From the NCBI RefSeq assembly GCF_947499295.1, contig NZ_CANMNP010000011.1, positions 124,001-188,000 on the forward strand: a stretch of 64,000 nucleotides of DNA. Reading direction: 5' to 3'. Made by a program: the position numbers and the translations under genes. Below are positions 9,811 to 19,363 of the stretch, in pieces. Positions within the stretch are counted from its first letter, which is position 1; every line of letters starts with the position of its first letter. Source of the DNA: an uncultured Roseibium sp. GTDB taxonomy: Bacteria; Pseudomonadota; Alphaproteobacteria; Rhizobiales; Stappiaceae. The notes under the pieces were generated by a model. That model was not told the origin of the DNA and did not search any database. It saw nothing but the letters and a program-made list of their open reading frames with translations.

Positions 9811-10000
9811 GTTGAAAGCAGTTTGCAGCCAGGGTGGCCTTTGCTAGATAGACGTCGAAACAACAAGACTTGGCGGCTTAACCGTGTCCGGTTACACGGC
9901 GCGCCAGCCGCAGCAAACGCTTGGCTTATTCGTGCCTGTGCAGCCTGGTCGCCGACCGGCAGTTCGGCTCCGGTCCGGTCAGGCCATTCAGGTGTGTGAT

Positions 10001-10765
10001 ATGAAAGCAGTCATTCTGGCAGGAGGTCTCGGGACTCGGATCAGCGAAGAATCCCATCTGAAACCCAAGCCTATGATCGAGATTGGTGGCCGGCCGATCC
10101 TCTGGCACATCATGAAGATTTATGCAGCTAACGGTATCACTGAATTTATCATCTGCTGCGGATACAAAGGTTATGTGATCAAGGAATATTTCGCCAATTA
10201 CTTCCTGCACATGTCCGACGTGACCTTCCACATGGACGAGAACCGTATGGAAGTTCATCGCCAGCAGGCTGAGCCTTGGAAGGTGACTTTGGTGGATACC
10301 GGCGAAAGCACCATGACCGGCGGCCGTATCAAACGCGTGTCGGATTACATCGACGATACCTTCTGCCTGACCTATGGCGACGGCGTCGCCGATGTCCGCA
10401 TCGATCAGCTCGTCGCGCAGCACAAGGCGAGCGGGCTGGATGCCACGGTGACCGCCATTCAGCCACCGGGCCGTTTCGGCGCTCTAGACATCCAAGACAA
10501 CCGGGTGACAAGTTTCCTAGAGAAGCCTCAAGGCGACGGCCAGTGGATCAATGGCGGTTTTTTCGTTTGCGAACCGAAGGTGATCAACCGGATTGCGAGT
10601 GATGATATGCCTTGGGAGACTGAACCGTTGCAGGGCTTGGCCAGGGATGGCCAGCTTGGCGTTTACCGGCATGACGGATTTTGGGCGGCGATGGACACGC
10701 TCCGGGAAAAGAACCAGCTGGAACAACTCTGGCAAACCGGCAATGCACCCTGGAAAATCTGGTAG
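10001..10765 (+). CDS. rfbF: glucose-1-phosphate cytidylyltransferase
   Basis: 254 residues from [18 protein letters not shown], matching the usual length of about 257. It makes CDP-glucose from CTP and glucose-1-phosphate. The nucleotidyltransferase loop GGLGTR and Lys in [10 protein letters not shown] are present, followed by the family-specific [10 protein letters not shown] and LTYGDGVAD with metal-binding Asp. The long frame upstream (to about 9884) is not needed and has no good ribosome site. It is the first gene of the cassette, 6 bases before the dehydratase, and commits the pathway to CDP-linked deoxysugars. Confidence 0.95.
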   Translation: MKAVILAGGLGTRISEESHLKPKPMIEIGGRPILWHIMKIYAANGITEFIICCGYKGYVIKEYFANYFLHMSDVTFHMDENRMEVHRQQAEPWKVTLVDTGESTMTGGRIKRVSDYIDDTFCLTYGDGVADVRIDQLVAQHKASGLDATVTAIQPPGRFGALDIQDNRVTSFLEKPQGDGQWINGGFFVCEPKVINRIASDDMPWETEPLQGLARDGQLGVYRHDGFWAAMDTLREKNQLEQLWQTGNAPWKIW

Positions 10766-10771
10766 GCGGTA

Positions 10772-11818
10772 ATGGGTTTCTGGCAAGACAAAAAGGTTTT
10801 GATCACGGGACATAGCGGTTTCAAGGGGGCTTGGCTCAGTGAAATGCTGCTCGCTCGCGGCGCTCAGATCTTCGGAGTTGCCCTACCTCCGGAGGGTGAC
10901 GATAGCCTTTTTCAGCAACTCAGGCTGCCCGAGCGCATGCAGGGTGCCTTTGTCGACATCCGCCACGCCGCGGCCTTAACAGCCGAAATCCAATCCTTTG
11001 ACCCCGAAATCGTGCTTCATCTGGCAGCACAGGCTCTTGTGCGGCGGTCCTACCAGGATCCGGTCGGTAATTGGTCAACCAATGTCATGGGCACCGTGCA
11101 TCTTCTTGACGCTTTGCGTCAGATGGACAAGCCCGTTACTGCAGTCATCGTGACCACAGACAAGGTCTATGAAAACAACGAACGAGACTACGCTTATCGT
11201 GAGAACGATCCGCTTGGTGGTTATGACCCTTATTCAGCGTCGAAAGCTGCCTGCGAGCTCCTCTCGACCAGCTGGCGCCGTTCCTTTGGTGGCGATAAGT
11301 TGAAGATTGCAACGGCACGCGCCGGCAATGTCATTGGCGGTGGCGACTGGTCAGAAGACCGGCTGGTGCCAGACATCATCCGTGCGCTTGAAAACGGCAA
11401 GTCCATCGAAATCCGCAATCCTGCCTCAATCCGCCCCTGGCAACATGTTCTTGATCCTTTGGAGGGCTATCTGACGCTTGCCGAAAAGGTTGATCAGGCG
11501 ACTGACGGGGCCTTTCAGACAGGCTATAATTTCGGTCCGGAACCAACTGACATTCACACCGTGAGCACCCTGGCTGATGCTATGATCTGCCATTGGCCCG
11601 GACGCTGGATCGATGCATCCGATCCCGATGCGGTGCATGAAGCAGGGCGGCTCAACCTTTCAATCGACAAGGCACGCAACGAGCTTGGCTGGAAACCCGT
11701 GTGGCGGTTCGAAGACGCCATCGACAAGACGGTGCACTGGTATCATCAGGTGGCATTCGGCGCCGACCCGCTTGAATTGACCCAGGCCCAGATTGCTGCC
11801 TTTGAGGCCGCCAGATGA
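10772..11818 (+). CDS. rfbG: CDP-glucose 4,6-dehydratase
   Basis: 348 residues, extended SDR. It converts CDP-glucose to CDP-4-keto-6-deoxyglucose. The NAD motif ITGHSGFKGAWLSEML is the specific variant of this enzyme; TTDKVYEN holds the catalytic Thr/Asp-like residues and YDPYSASKAACE the YxxxK. ARAGNVIGGGDW follows. It sits directly after the cytidylyltransferase, as in known rfbFG/ascEF pairs, and overlaps the epimerase gene by 4 bases. Confidence 0.95.
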   Translation: MGFWQDKKVLITGHSGFKGAWLSEMLLARGAQIFGVALPPEGDDSLFQQLRLPERMQGAFVDIRHAAALTAEIQSFDPEIVLHLAAQALVRRSYQDPVGNWSTNVMGTVHLLDALRQMDKPVTAVIVTTDKVYENNERDYAYRENDPLGGYDPYSASKAACELLSTSWRRSFGGDKLKIATARAGNVIGGGDWSEDRLVPDIIRALENGKSIEIRNPASIRPWQHVLDPLEGYLTLAEKVDQATDGAFQTGYNFGPEPTDIHTVSTLADAMICHWPGRWIDASDPDAVHEAGRLNLSIDKARNELGWKPVWRFEDAIDKTVHWYHQVAFGADPLELTQAQIAAFEAAR

Positions 11819-12360
11819 TTTTCACGCCCCTTGCGCTCGATGGCGCTTATCGCATTGACCTGGAGCGCCGTGGCGACCAACGCGGCTCATTCGCGCGAAT
11901 GTTCTGCCAGGAAGAGTTTCAGCAGTACGGGCTGACAAGCACCTGGTCCCAGTGCAACATCTCCCACAGCGTATTGTCGGGCACGCTGCGCGGCATGCAT
12001 TTTCAACGGCCTCCGAAGGCCGATGCCAAACTGGTCAAATGCATGGCCGGGTCCGTCTTCGACGTCATTGTCGATTTGCGACAAGGCTCTGAAACTTTTG
12101 GCCAATGGGCCTCGGTCATGCTGACAGCGGATGGCGGCGAAATGATCTATATTCCGAAAGGGTTCGCCCACGGCTTCCAGTCGCTGGCGGACGACGCACA
12201 GTTGCTGTATTTCCACTCCGACAGCTATAGCCCGAGCGACGAAGGCGGTCTTCACCATGCCGATGCAGAAATCGGCATCGCATGGCCGTTGGAGATCACT
12301 TGCCTCTCCGACCGCGACAAAACGCTGCCGACCCTTGCCAAGGTAGTGCCGATTTCATGA
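11815..12360 (+). CDS. dTDP-4-dehydrorhamnose 3,5-epimerase-like sugar epimerase
   Basis: 181 residues, RmlC-type cupin. FTPLALDGAYRIDLERRGDQRGSFARMF at the start, GTLRGMHFQRPPKADAKLVKC (catalytic His region, near residue 60) and YIPKGFAHGFQSL with the second histidine are present. In this setting it would act on CDP-4-keto-6-deoxyglucose at C3 and/or C5 rather than on a dTDP sugar; that substrate change is inferred from the rfbFG neighbours. ATGA overlaps join it to the genes on both sides. Confidence 0.88.
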   Translation: MIFTPLALDGAYRIDLERRGDQRGSFARMFCQEEFQQYGLTSTWSQCNISHSVLSGTLRGMHFQRPPKADAKLVKCMAGSVFDVIVDLRQGSETFGQWASVMLTADGGEMIYIPKGFAHGFQSLADDAQLLYFHSDSYSPSDEGGLHHADAEIGIAWPLEITCLSDRDKTLPTLAKVVPIS

Positions 12361-13598
12361 CCCAGACTTGCCGCCATTGTGGAGCCGAACTGACCCGGCA
12401 ATTCCTCGATCTTGGCTATGCCCCGCCATCAAATGCCTATCTCGAGGCGAGCGACCTGACGGCACCAGAGATCACCTACCCGCTTCGCCTGATGGTCTGC
12501 GACAGTTGTTTCCTGGTGCAAACGCAGGACTACACGGCAGCCGACAGCCTGTTCGATAAGGATTATGCTTATTTCTCTTCGACTTCGCGGGGTTGGCTTG
12601 CCCACGCTGCCGCCTATGTGAAGATGATCCGGCAGCGGCTAGACCTTTCAAAAGACAGTTTTGTCGTCGAGGTGGCCTCGAACGATGGCTATCTGCTGAA
12701 GAATTTCCTAAAGGCTGGCGTTCCGTGTCTGGGCATCGAGCCAACGATGTCTACGGCGGAAGCAGCTGAAGCCCTCGGCATTCCGGTGGAACACCGATTT
12801 TTTGGCGAAGCCCTTGCAGAGGAGCTTGCAGCGGCAGGCAAAAGAGCTGATCTGATCATCGGCAACAATGTCTATGCACATGTGCCCGATATCAACGATT
12901 TTAGCCGGGGCCTAGCCCGCCTTTTGAAGCCGAAAGGCGTCGTTACCCTGGAATTTCCCCATCTGATGCGGCTGGTCGAATTCAGCCAGTTTGATACTGT
13001 CTATCATGAACATTTTTCCTACCTTTCGCTGGGAACCGTTGCACGTATCTTCGAAGCGGCGGGCCTCAAGCTGTTTGACGTGGAAGAGCTGACCACCCAC
13101 GGCGGCAGCCTTCGGGTTTATGGCTGCCGGGCAGACAGCGACCGGACCGTCACAGCCTCCGTGGAAAACCTTCTGGACGAGGAAAAGCGGCGAGGCATGG
13201 ACGCTCCGGGTTATTACGCCGACTTCCAGAGCCGCGCGGAAGAGGTTAAGGACCGGGCACTGTCATTCCTGCTCAAGGCCAAGCGTGAGGGCAAGAGCGT
13301 GGCCGGATATGGCGCGGCAGCCAAAGGCAACACCTTATTGAATTTTGCCGGCGTTCGACCGGACATTCTGCCGTTTGTGTGCGACGCCGCCCCGGCCAAA
13401 CAGGGGAAGTTTCTACCAGGCAGTCATATTCCGGTGCTGTCTCCCGACGTGTTGGCGGAGAGAAGGCCGGATTATCTAATCATTCTGCCCTGGAACATTG
13501 CCGACGAAGTCCGAAGACAGAATGCTTCGCTCGCGGAGCTAGGCACTCAGTTCGTGACCTTTGTTCCCGAAACCCGTATTGCTGGCAATACACTTTGA
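12357..13598 (+). CDS. SAM-dependent sugar C-methyltransferase (TylC3/NovU type)
   Basis: 413 residues from MTQTCRHCGAELTRQFLDLG. It has the three-part organisation of sugar C-methyltransferases: an N-terminal zinc finger (CRHC near residue 5 and CDSC near 50), a central SAM domain (VVEVASNDGYLLKNF near 107) and a C-terminal Methyltransf_14 domain (YGAAAKGNTLLNF, then HIPVLSP). The active-site segment YHEHFSYLSL and THGGSLRVYG match characterised members. These enzymes methylate the carbon next to a sugar ketone (C3 or C5). The start overlaps the epimerase stop as ATGA. Confidence 0.92.
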   Translation: MTQTCRHCGAELTRQFLDLGYAPPSNAYLEASDLTAPEITYPLRLMVCDSCFLVQTQDYTAADSLFDKDYAYFSSTSRGWLAHAAAYVKMIRQRLDLSKDSFVVEVASNDGYLLKNFLKAGVPCLGIEPTMSTAEAAEALGIPVEHRFFGEALAEELAAAGKRADLIIGNNVYAHVPDINDFSRGLARLLKPKGVVTLEFPHLMRLVEFSQFDTVYHEHFSYLSLGTVARIFEAAGLKLFDVEELTTHGGSLRVYGCRADSDRTVTASVENLLDEEKRRGMDAPGYYADFQSRAEEVKDRALSFLLKAKREGKSVAGYGAAAKGNTLLNFAGVRPDILPFVCDAAPAKQGKFLPGSHIPVLSPDVLAERRPDYLIILPWNIADEVRRQNASLAELGTQFVTFVPETRIAGNTL

Positions 13599-13632
13599 AG
13601 TTGTATTTTGCACCCAAACGACCTTGAGCCCG

Positions 13633-14124
13633 ATGCCCCTTCAGATCGATCCAACCGCACGTATTTCCAAGCTGGCCGATATCGAGGACAGCGTGCGCGG
13701 CACCGTCATACGCATCGGCGCACGTACGGTTGTCGACAGTTTCGTCAAAATCAAACCGGCCGGCGGCTCCGGGGATGTCGACATCGGTGAAAACGTGACG
13801 CTCAATTCCGGTTGCGTGATCTATACCGGCCACGGCCTGACAATCGGCAACAATGTGGCCATCGCTGCCAATTGCACCTTTGCGCCCGTCAATCACGCCT
13901 TTGAAGACCGTGACAAACTGATTGTGGACCAAGGCTTCCAACCCAGCCGGGGCGGCATCACCATCGGCGACGATGTCTGGATCGGAGCCAATTGCGTTTT
14001 TTTGGACGGAGCAGTTGTCAACACTGGCTGCGTCATCGCCGCAGGGACAGTAGTGAAAGGCATTGTTCCGGCCTATTTGGTGATTGCCGGCAATCCCTGG
14101 CGCCAAGTCGGAGAGCGATCGTGA
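13633..14124 (+). CDS. hexapeptide-repeat (left-handed beta-helix) acyltransferase
   Basis: 163 residues from MPLQIDPTARISKLAD. Repeating [LIV]-G-x4 hexapeptides run almost the whole length (IGARTVVDS, IGENVTLNS, IGNNVAIAAN, IGDDVWIGAN, VIAAGTVV), giving a trimeric acetyltransferase fold; the histidine of VNHAFED is the likely catalytic base. It probably O- or N-acetylates a sugar. The frame is open upstream into the methyltransferase gene, but this ATG lies just after that gene's stop. It overlaps the next gene as GTGA. Confidence 0.88.
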   Translation: MPLQIDPTARISKLADIEDSVRGTVIRIGARTVVDSFVKIKPAGGSGDVDIGENVTLNSGCVIYTGHGLTIGNNVAIAANCTFAPVNHAFEDRDKLIVDQGFQPSRGGITIGDDVWIGANCVFLDGAVVNTGCVIAAGTVVKGIVPAYLVIAGNPWRQVGERS

Positions 14125-14939
14125 AGGCAACCGTCCTCGGTTCGAGCGGATTTATCGGCAGCAACTTGACGACCTACTTAAGAGGATTCGGCTATGAGGT
14201 CGCCACGCCAGGCCGATCCGAGTTGGCCGAACTCAAAGGATCGCTCGGGCGGGTCTTCTATTGCATTGGCATGACCGGAAATTTTCGCTTGCAGCCGCTG
14301 GCTACGGTCGACGCGCATGCAGGCGTCTTGGCAAGAGTGTTGGAAACCTGTGAATTCGAGTCACTCGTGTTTTTTTCAAGCACCCGGATCTATGCAGAAG
14401 CCGAAGGCCCGGAAGACACCCAAGAGGAGGCATTGATCAAGGTTGGCCCCTCCGCTAACACGACCTATGATCTGTCCAAGATGTTGGGCGAAGCCCTATG
14501 CCTTTCGCTTGACCGGCCCTCTGTCAAAGTGATCCGGCTATCCAACGTTTACGGCCCGGACCAAAGCAAGGCGACGTTTTTGGGATCTTTGCTCGAGGAC
14601 CTTGCTCAAACCGGCAAGGCCTCTATTCTGGAAAGTCCAGATTCGTCCAAGGATTATGTCGCCATCTCCGATGTCACAAGCCTGGCCGAAATGATCGCGC
14701 GCAGAGGTTTTCACCGGACCTACAATGTTGCCAGCGGTCAACCGGTCTGCCACATCGAAATCGCTAAAACTGTCATCGCGGAAGGCCTAACCTGCACGTT
14801 TTTGCCAGGCGGAAGGCGCAGAGTTTTTCCCACGATCAACATTACCAGACTAAAAGAAGAATTTGACTTTACCCCGCGTTCCCTGCTTGACGATCTGCCG
14901 CAGCTGCTACGCGCGGCCGGCGACAGCAGCGCGGCCTAA
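14121..14939 (+). CDS. NAD-dependent epimerase/dehydratase-family sugar ketoreductase
   Basis: 272 residues from a GTG start (VKATVLGSSGFIGSNL) with GGAGAG seven bases upstream; the GTG overlaps the acyltransferase stop. It is an extended SDR with VLGSSGFIGSNL for NAD(P), FFSSTRIYAEAEG for the catalytic Ser, TYDLSKMLGE for YxxxK and IRLSNVYGP. It is shorter than dehydratases and best fits the final C4-ketoreductase of the cassette, yielding the finished CDP-deoxysugar. The stereochemistry of reduction is not predictable. Confidence 0.85.
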   Translation: MKATVLGSSGFIGSNLTTYLRGFGYEVATPGRSELAELKGSLGRVFYCIGMTGNFRLQPLATVDAHAGVLARVLETCEFESLVFFSSTRIYAEAEGPEDTQEEALIKVGPSANTTYDLSKMLGEALCLSLDRPSVKVIRLSNVYGPDQSKATFLGSLLEDLAQTGKASILESPDSSKDYVAISDVTSLAEMIARRGFHRTYNVASGQPVCHIEIAKTVIAEGLTCTFLPGGRRRVFPTINITRLKEEFDFTPRSLLDDLPQLLRAAGDSSAA

Positions 14940-14953
14940 TCAGGAGCAATTGT

Positions 14954-15745
14954 GTGACCAACACCAACGACCCGATCCGGCAATTCGAGATTGAACGCGA
15001 GACCCGCATCGCAACCTATTCCGGCCAGGAAGCCTGGCAGGCCCAGTCCCGGGATTGGATGAAGACCGCATTCGAGCAGCAATACATGTATAATTTCGCC
15101 TGGGGCGGCCGGCCGATCATCCAGCTGCCGACCGACATGGCTGTGTTCCAGGAGATTGTCTGGGCAACAAAACCGGACCTGATTATCGAGACCGGCATCG
15201 CCCATGGCGGTTCGCTGATCATGAGCGCATCGCTTCTGGCCATGCTCGACTACTGCGATGCAGTCAAAAGCGGTGGCGTAGTGGATCCGAAGACGGCCCG
15301 TCGTCGCGTACTCGGCATCGACATCGACATCCGCGCCCATAACCGCGACGCCCTGACCGCTCATCCGATGTCGGCCAAGATCGATATGTTTGAAGGCTCC
15401 TCAATCTCGGAAGAGATGATCAATCGGGTGCATAATTATGCCCGGGACTACGACCGTATTCTGGTCTGTCTCGACAGCAATCACACCCACGATCATGTCT
15501 TGGCAGAACTGAATGCTTATGCTTCGCTCGCGTCCAAGGACAGTTATTGCCTTGTCTTTGACACGGTGATCGAGGATCTGCCGGAGGACACGTTCCCGGA
15601 CAGACCCTGGGCGCCCGGCAACAATGCCAAGACTGCCGTGCACGAATTCCTGCACTCCCATCCGGAATTCGCGATCGACCAGGAAATCAACAACAAGCTC
15701 CTGATTTCTGCAGCGCCGGATGGCTGGCTAAAGCGTGTGGGTTAA
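14954..15745 (+). CDS. cephalosporin hydroxylase (CmcI)/rhamnosyl O-methyltransferase family protein
   Basis: 263 residues, GTG start with AGGAG eight bases before it. The SAM-type Rossmann segment LIIETGIAHGGSLIMSASL (near residue 78), DIDIRAHN, and LVCLDSNHTHDHVLAEL (near 172, with metal-ligand Asp and His) are the family signature. CmcI homologues in polysaccharide loci are usually sugar O-methyltransferases rather than hydroxylases. It is the last gene of the plus-strand cassette, so O-methylation of the C-branched sugar is a reasonable inference. Confidence 0.87.
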   Translation: MTNTNDPIRQFEIERETRIATYSGQEAWQAQSRDWMKTAFEQQYMYNFAWGGRPIIQLPTDMAVFQEIVWATKPDLIIETGIAHGGSLIMSASLLAMLDYCDAVKSGGVVDPKTARRRVLGIDIDIRAHNRDALTAHPMSAKIDMFEGSSISEEMINRVHNYARDYDRILVCLDSNHTHDHVLAELNAYASLASKDSYCLVFDTVIEDLPEDTFPDRPWAPGNNAKTAVHEFLHSHPEFAIDQEINNKLLISAAPDGWLKRVG

Positions 15746-15764
15746 CACGCGAGACTTCTGAACC

Positions 15765-16673
15765 TCAACGCCGCATTTCGATGCAGTGATGCCTTATCGC
15801 AATCTGCCAGGATTGCCCATTTCTGGGTTCGCCGTCGAGGTTGAATTGGACAGACTTTTCGGTTTCGATCTTAACATGGCGAACTCGTCGCATGATCAGG
15901 CCGTGTGTCAGATCATCAGCGCCCCGGTCGAGGAGGGTTTGGAGAAGGTCTATAGCCTTTCCTGACTTTGGGAAGGGCAGGATTGTCAGATCGAGGAAAC
16001 CGTCGTCCAGTTTGGCACGAGGGCAGAGGCGAATGCCGCCGCCGGCGCGCCGGCCGTTGCCAATGGCAAGGGCTAGAAAAGCGCCTTCCCACTCAAATCC
16101 CTCTGCCTCGATCCGTGCCTGGCAGGCTGCAAGTTCGGAAAAGCGGTTGAGACCGGTAAATAGATAGGCGGCCCCACCCAGCACGCGCTTCAGGTTGGGA
16201 TCGGTCTGCGCCGTGACCTGCGTGCCGAACCCCCCAGTTGCCATATTGACGAAGGAACAACCGTTGACCTCACCTATATCCATCGGCTTGGCACTTGCCC
16301 TGGCGGCAAATCGGAGACAGGAGGTGATATCTGAAGGGTCCAGGCGAATGTGCCGCGCGAAATCATTGGCGGTGCCAAGCGGCAGCACGGCAAAAGCGAA
16401 GGGGGGTCTTTCACCTTCCGGCAAGCTGTGCAGAACGGCATCGACGACCTCGTGAAGCGTTCCATCACCACCGCCACTGACGAGTGTGTCGATCTTTTGA
16501 TCCTGATAATCCCTGAGGGCCTCCCGAGCCAGCCGGGTGATATCTCCGGCTTCGAAAGTGACCCGAACCGATACTTCATGACCCATGGTGCGCACCGCCT
16601 CAACGGCAGCCCTTACGTCGCTCCGGCCAGCAGATTTGCCGTTTAGGATCAGCCGCAGATGCTGTTTGTCCAA
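15765..16673 (-). CDS. yegS: YegS-like lipid kinase (diacylglycerol kinase catalytic domain)
   Basis: 302 residues. The ATP-binding GGGDGTLHEVV (near residue 67) and PLGTANDFAR (near 98) are diagnostic of the DAGK_cat fold; NMATGGFGTQVT and the C-terminal beta-sandwich ending FNLDGEPRNGQSWQI complete it. Family members phosphorylate lipids such as phosphatidylglycerol at the membrane face. The start is TTG with GGAAGGG about nine bases upstream; the next in-frame ATG would remove the first 29 residues, so TTG is preferred. It converges with the CmcI-like gene. Confidence 0.88.
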   Translation of the reverse strand: MDKQHLRLILNGKSAGRSDVRAAVEAVRTMGHEVSVRVTFEAGDITRLAREALRDYQDQKIDTLVSGGGDGTLHEVVDAVLHSLPEGERPPFAFAVLPLGTANDFARHIRLDPSDITSCLRFAARASAKPMDIGEVNGCSFVNMATGGFGTQVTAQTDPNLKRVLGGAAYLFTGLNRFSELAACQARIEAEGFEWEGAFLALAIGNGRRAGGGIRLCPRAKLDDGFLDLTILPFPKSGKAIDLLQTLLDRGADDLTHGLIMRRVRHVKIETEKSVQFNLDGEPRNGQSWQIAIRHHCIEMRR

Positions 16674-16867
16674 AGTTCTGTCCCTTCCGCTCAGGTGTTC
16701 GCGGTGATGTCTTCAGATCCGGTCCAGATAACTGATTGCATCGCGCATGTGGAGATGTTTCGAGCCAGATCAAGCGGCGGTCCAGTTTCAAAGTGTATCA
16801 CTCAGGCCATTGGAGCGTTGCGGCAATTCGTGCTCAGAACGATCGCAAGCATGGAGGCGTTTGAAGA

Positions 16868-17824
16868 TCACCCCGGGAGCATGCTTTCGCGCGCCGTGCG
16901 CGCGGCGCGGGCTTCTTCCATCAGCCATTGACGGAATGCGGAAACGACCGGGTGCAATGTGCGTCCTTCCGGATAGACAAAATAGTAAGCGCTTTGTTGC
17001 TTTACGGAGAGGTCAAACAGGCGCACCAGACGGCCGGAGGAGAGTTCCGCCTCTACGAAAAAGCGTGGAATGAGCGCAGCACCCGCATGATGGATGGCGG
17101 CTTCCGAGATCATGACAAACTGTTCAAAACGCGCGCCTTGGAATGCAGCATCGGTTTCCACACCAGCAAGATCGAACCATTGCCTCCAGGCAAACGGCCT
17201 TGTTGCCAGTTGCAGCCGCGGCACACGGACAAGGTCCTGGGGCGAACGTATCTCGTGCCTGTCTCTAAATGCCCGGGATGCGACCGGAATAACCTCTTCG
17301 TCGAACAAGTGTTCGGCAATCGCGCCGGCCCAGACCGGATCTCCATGATGAATTGCACCATCGAACGGCTCTTCGCCAAAATCGAATGGCTGCAGGCGCA
17401 CACTCAAGTTCAGCCCGGCATCCGGATACCGGCGCGCAAACCCTGCGAGACGGGGTGCTAGCCAGCGTGTGCCGAATGTCGGCAGAACGGCAAGGTTCAG
17501 AACGTCTGCGCTACCGGCATAGGACATAACCTGGCGCGTGGCCGCAGTCATTTGCTCAAGGGCACCACGAATGTCGTGCAGGTAGAGCCGGCCAGCATCC
17601 GTCAGCACTATGCGCTGCCGCACACGGCGAAACAGCTCCACGCCCAGTCTGTCTTCCAGTTGGCGCACCTGTTTTGAGATCGCGCCTTGTGTCAGGTGCA
17701 GCTCTTCTGCGGCACGTGTGAAACTCAAATGCCGGGCTGCGCATTCAAAGGCGATCAGCGTATCGGCGGGTGGGACGAATGCACGGCGCATGGCGATTGC
17801 TTTCAGTTCATTCCATTTTGTCAT
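16868..17824 (-). CDS. LysR-family transcriptional regulator (GcvA-like), probable gcdH regulator
   Basis: 318 residues, or 307 if the in-frame ATG at 17791 (MRRAFVPPADTL) is used; neither has a clear ribosome site. The winged HTH is FECAARHLSFTRAAEELHLTQGAISKQVRQLE (segments near residues 27-58), followed by a periplasmic-binding-like effector domain. It is divergent from the glutaryl-CoA dehydrogenase gene, the arrangement seen for GcdR-gcdH in other proteobacteria, so glutarate or glutaryl-CoA is a plausible effector. The regulator call is firm; the target is inferred. Confidence 0.88.
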   Translation of the reverse strand: MTKWNELKAIAMRRAFVPPADTLIAFECAARHLSFTRAAEELHLTQGAISKQVRQLEDRLGVELFRRVRQRIVLTDAGRLYLHDIRGALEQMTAATRQVMSYAGSADVLNLAVLPTFGTRWLAPRLAGFARRYPDAGLNLSVRLQPFDFGEEPFDGAIHHGDPVWAGAIAEHLFDEEVIPVASRAFRDRHEIRSPQDLVRVPRLQLATRPFAWRQWFDLAGVETDAAFQGARFEQFVMISEAAIHHAGAALIPRFFVEAELSSGRLVRLFDLSVKQQSAYYFVYPEGRTLHPVVSAFRQWLMEEARAARTARESMLPG

Positions 17825-17948
17825 GAATGATGGAGCAGGTTTCGCTTTTCTGCAAACGTAACTGCACTAAAACCAGAGGAAACAGAATGAACACTGTCAC
17901 GAGACGCCGAATTCGGCAGCCTCGACAGCCCCGCGGGAGAATACAGTC

Positions 17949-19166
17949 ATGAATGCACCGGCTCAAATCAAATCCTCGCCAGCAGGTGGCGGCACCTTCG
18001 ATTGGCAAGATCCGTTCCAGCTGAGAAGCCAGCTGAACGAAGATGAACAGCTGATTCAGGATACGGCGCGTGCCTTTGCGCAAGACAAGCTTCAGCCGCG
18101 CATCATCGAAGCCTACCGGGAGGAAAAGACTGACCGGGAAATCTTCAATGAAATGGGCGAGCTTGGCCTGCTCGGTGTAACGTTGCCCGAAGACTACGGC
18201 TGCGCAGGGGCATCTTATGTTTCCTATGGTGTTGTCGCGCGGGAAATTGAACGTGTCGACAGTGGCTATCGGTCCATGATGAGTGTTCAATCATCGTTGG
18301 TCATGTATCCAATTTACGCTTATGGCTCGGAAGAACAGCGGCAGAAATATCTGCCAAAGCTTGCCACCGGTGAGTATGTCGGCTGTTTCGGCCTTACAGA
18401 ACCCGACGCCGGTTCTGACCCCGCGGGTATGCGTACGCGCGCGGAGAAGACCGATGGCGGCTACCGGTTGACGGGCACCAAGATGTGGATCTCAAACGCT
18501 CCAATTGCCGATGTCTTTGTCGTCTGGGCAAAATCTGAAGTGCATGACGGAGCCATCCGCGGGTTTGTACTCGACAAGGGCACGAAAGGCCTTAGCGCTC
18601 CGAAAGTTGGAGGCAAGCTCTCCCTGCGCGCTTCGATCACCGGGGAAATCGTCATGGATGGCGTAGAGGTTGGTGAAGACGCTCTATTGCCCAATGTATC
18701 CGGACTGAAAGGGCCGTTTGGTTGCCTGAACCGGGCTCGCTACGGCATTGCCTGGGGCTCAATGGGCGCTGCTGAAGACTGTTGGACCCGTGCCCTGCAA
18801 TATGGCCTCGACAGGGAACAATTTGGCAGACCGCTGGCCCAGACACAGCTGTTTCAGAAAAAACTGGCGGACATGCAGACCGAGATCACGCTCGGCCTTC
18901 AGGCAGCGCTCCGCGTTGGCCGGCTGTTCGACGCCGGCAATGTTGCTCCGGAAATGATCTCGCTCATCAAGCGCAACAATTGCGGCAAAGCGCTGGATAT
19001 TGCCCGTCAGGCTCGCGACATGCACGGCGGCAACGGTATCCAGGAAGAATATCATGTCATGCGCCATGCACAGAACCTGGAAACGGTGAACACGTATGAA
19101 GGAACGCATGACATTCATGCGTTGATCCTCGGTCGGGCACAGACCGGCCTGCAGGCTTTCTTCTAA
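17949..19166 (+). CDS. gcdH: glutaryl-CoA dehydrogenase
   Basis: 405 residues, full length. An acyl-CoA dehydrogenase fold: [14 protein letters not shown] (FAD/substrate loop), [31 protein letters not shown], and the catalytic glutamate in [10 protein letters not shown] (Glu384), the pattern of glutaryl-CoA dehydrogenase. It oxidatively decarboxylates glutaryl-CoA to crotonyl-CoA in lysine and tryptophan breakdown, passing electrons to ETF. GGGAG stands before the ATG. It is monocistronic here, with a divergent LysR regulator. Confidence 0.95.
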   Translation: MNAPAQIKSSPAGGGTFDWQDPFQLRSQLNEDEQLIQDTARAFAQDKLQPRIIEAYREEKTDREIFNEMGELGLLGVTLPEDYGCAGASYVSYGVVAREIERVDSGYRSMMSVQSSLVMYPIYAYGSEEQRQKYLPKLATGEYVGCFGLTEPDAGSDPAGMRTRAEKTDGGYRLTGTKMWISNAPIADVFVVWAKSEVHDGAIRGFVLDKGTKGLSAPKVGGKLSLRASITGEIVMDGVEVGEDALLPNVSGLKGPFGCLNRARYGIAWGSMGAAEDCWTRALQYGLDREQFGRPLAQTQLFQKKLADMQTEITLGLQAALRVGRLFDAGNVAPEMISLIKRNNCGKALDIARQARDMHGGNGIQEEYHVMRHAQNLETVNTYEGTHDIHALILGRAQTGLQAFF

Positions 19167-19363
19167 CGGCATCGAACATCTGAACTTTGCCATCGGCGTC
19201 TTGCCGGACGCTCCGATATGCAGATTGCTTCGAGGAATGCTTTATTCCCGTTCACTCAAGGATGCGAGCTGAAGCATGCAGCGATTGGGCACCGGAATGG
19301 CGCTGATCAGTGCAACGGCGATGGTTCGTTTGTGTGCCTCAATCGATTGGCGACGTGACAGTG

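Noticed and set aside
9884-10000. Upstream extension of the rfbF frame
   Set aside because: The enzyme family begins MKAVILAGG; the extra residues are not like any known N-terminus.
16868-17824. LysR gene as the regulator of the aminotransferase or N-formylglutamate gene
   Set aside because: It is directly divergent from gcdH, the usual layout for a gcdH regulator, and 2.5 kb or more from the others.
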